A stretch of 15,737 nucleotides of DNA from contig DJIF01000135.1 in the NCBI GenBank assembly GCA_002433485.1, positions 1 to 15,737 of the forward strand, in the 5' to 3' direction. This stretch comes from Deltaproteobacteria bacterium UBA6601 (GTDB lineage: Bacteria; Myxococcota_A; UBA796; UBA9615). Within the stretch, counting starts at the first letter, position 1. Every line of letters starts with the position of its first letter. This document shows positions 15,128 through 15,737 of the stretch, one piece after another. The notes beneath the pieces were generated by a model, which was not told where the DNA came from, did no database searches, and saw only the letters and a list, made by a program, of their open reading frames with translations. A program made the position numbers and the translations under genes.

Positions 15128-15737
15128 ATGCGCAGCGGGCTTCCCAGCAAAGGACTACGCAAGGTGCCGGCCGGCCTTGGGCTGCTCAGCCTGCTGCTCA
15201 GCCTGGTCCTGGCCCACAGCGCGGCCATTGCCAGCCCTGCCGATCTGTTCGGACTCGGTGGAGCCTCCATGGGTCGCGGGCAGAGCGGCCTGGTATTAGA
15301 CGCCGATCCATTTGCCGCCTGGCGCAATCCAGCGACGATGGGATTCGCAACGCGCTCAAGCTTTCTGATCGGAGGACATGGGGGCTGGTTCCAGCTCGAC
15401 TGCTTTGGAGACCAGAGCCAAGACAGACCGCCCCTTTGCGACCGCAACATCCTCTTCGATGGCAATCAAGACGGCCTGGTAGAGACCAGTAACGGCGCAG
15501 ACTACTGGAGTGAAGAAAGCTACGAAGCGCCGCGAGGAGTCCAGTTTGGCTACCTGGCGGCAGCCGGGCGCTACCTCAGAGTCGGCTTCGGCGTGCATCT
15601 GCCTGGAAGCCGCATTGTGCTGTTCGAACAGCACGACCCCTACCTGCCCTACTACATGCGCTGGAAGAGTCGCAGCCAGCGGTTAGGCATCTATCTATCT
15701 GCATCCGCCCGCCTGTCGCGTGGCCTCCATCTCGGAG
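15128..15737 (+). CDS. FadL/OmpP1-type outer membrane protein, 3' end outside the window
   Basis: The frame is open from the ATG at 15128 to the right edge (203 codons seen). Residues 1-36 form a signal peptide: a basic start (MRSGLPSKGLRKVPAG), a hydrophobic core rich in Leu, Ser and Val, and a likely cut after AAIA. The mature N-terminus, SPADLFGLGGASMGRGQSG, and then DADPFAAWRNPATMGF match the FadL/TodX/OmpP1 pattern (GLGG.SM..G.., DPFAAY.NPA), in which the N-terminal hatch plugs a 14-stranded barrel that takes up hydrophobic compounds. Later YLRVGFGVHLPG and SRSQRLGIYLSASARLSRGL look like alternating beta strands. There is no strong ribosome site; an in-frame GTG at codon 13 has a better spaced AAAGGA but would remove the basic n-region, so I prefer the ATG. 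The substrate is unknown; long-chain fatty acids are typical for the family. Confidence 0.78.
   Translation, partial: MRSGLPSKGLRKVPAGLGLLSLLLSLVLAHSAAIASPADLFGLGGASMGRGQSGLVLDADPFAAWRNPATMGFATRSSFLIGGHGGWFQLDCFGDQSQDRPPLCDRNILFDGNQDGLVETSNGADYWSEESYEAPRGVQFGYLAAAGRYLRVGFGVHLPGSRIVLFEQHDPYLPYYMRWKSRSQRLGIYLSASARLSRGLHLG

Noticed and set aside
15040..15492. A 150-codon plus-strand frame after the permease
   Set aside because: Its peptide is Pro/Arg/Gln-rich with no motif, and the overlapping frame from 15128 has a signal peptide and FadL signature.

Overview
The window looks like chromosomal DNA from a GC-rich, Gram-negative, aerobically respiring bacterium. Four things point there: an aa3-type cytochrome c oxidase operon with two small subunit III genes and a subunit IV gene, a lipoprotein signal, a FadL-type outer membrane porin, and dense short-gap gene packing. 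The style resembles marine 'deltaproteobacterial' groups such as Myxococcota or Bradymonadota, but that is only an impression of family resemblance. I see no RNA gene, CRISPR array, insertion sequence or phage gene.

Region 1 (1-3748, +) is the distal part of a cytochrome c oxidase operon: subunit I (5' end outside the window), a subunit III paralogue, a subunit IV-like protein with an unusual cysteine-rich tail, a second subunit III paralogue, and a tiny signal-peptide protein with a CPVC motif. Subunit II is absent and presumably lies upstream. Subunit I keeps every haem and copper ligand, the D-pathway Asp and the gating Glu. By ungapped comparison with bovine subunit I, however, the usual K-pathway residues are all replaced. 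A possible weak terminator and a promoter-like sequence separate this operon from the next.

Region 2 (4026-9769, +) is a three-gene unit: a 1169-aa protein with two BadF/HgdC-type ATPase domains and a DUF2229-like region, a 531-aa protein resembling the 2-hydroxyacyl-CoA dehydratase component (joined by an ATGA overlap), and a SAM-dependent O-methyltransferase. The first two look like the halves of an ATP-driven, iron-sulfur radical-type reductase or dehydratase machine of unknown substrate. Its position beside a terminal oxidase is striking because characterised relatives are very oxygen-sensitive.

Region 3 (9824-15737) starts with a minus-strand lipoprotein with NHL-like beta-propeller repeats. 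Divergent from it is a plus-strand membrane-anchored SGNH-like protein whose catalytic residues appear degenerate. Next come a DUF318-type (SO_0444-like) metal efflux permease with a C-terminal heavy-metal-associated domain, and the start of a FadL/OmpP1-type outer membrane protein that runs off the right edge.

The best candidates for something undescribed are the K-pathway-less oxidase with its cysteine-rich accessory subunits, the split double-ATPase/dehydratase pair, and the SGNH pseudoenzyme.
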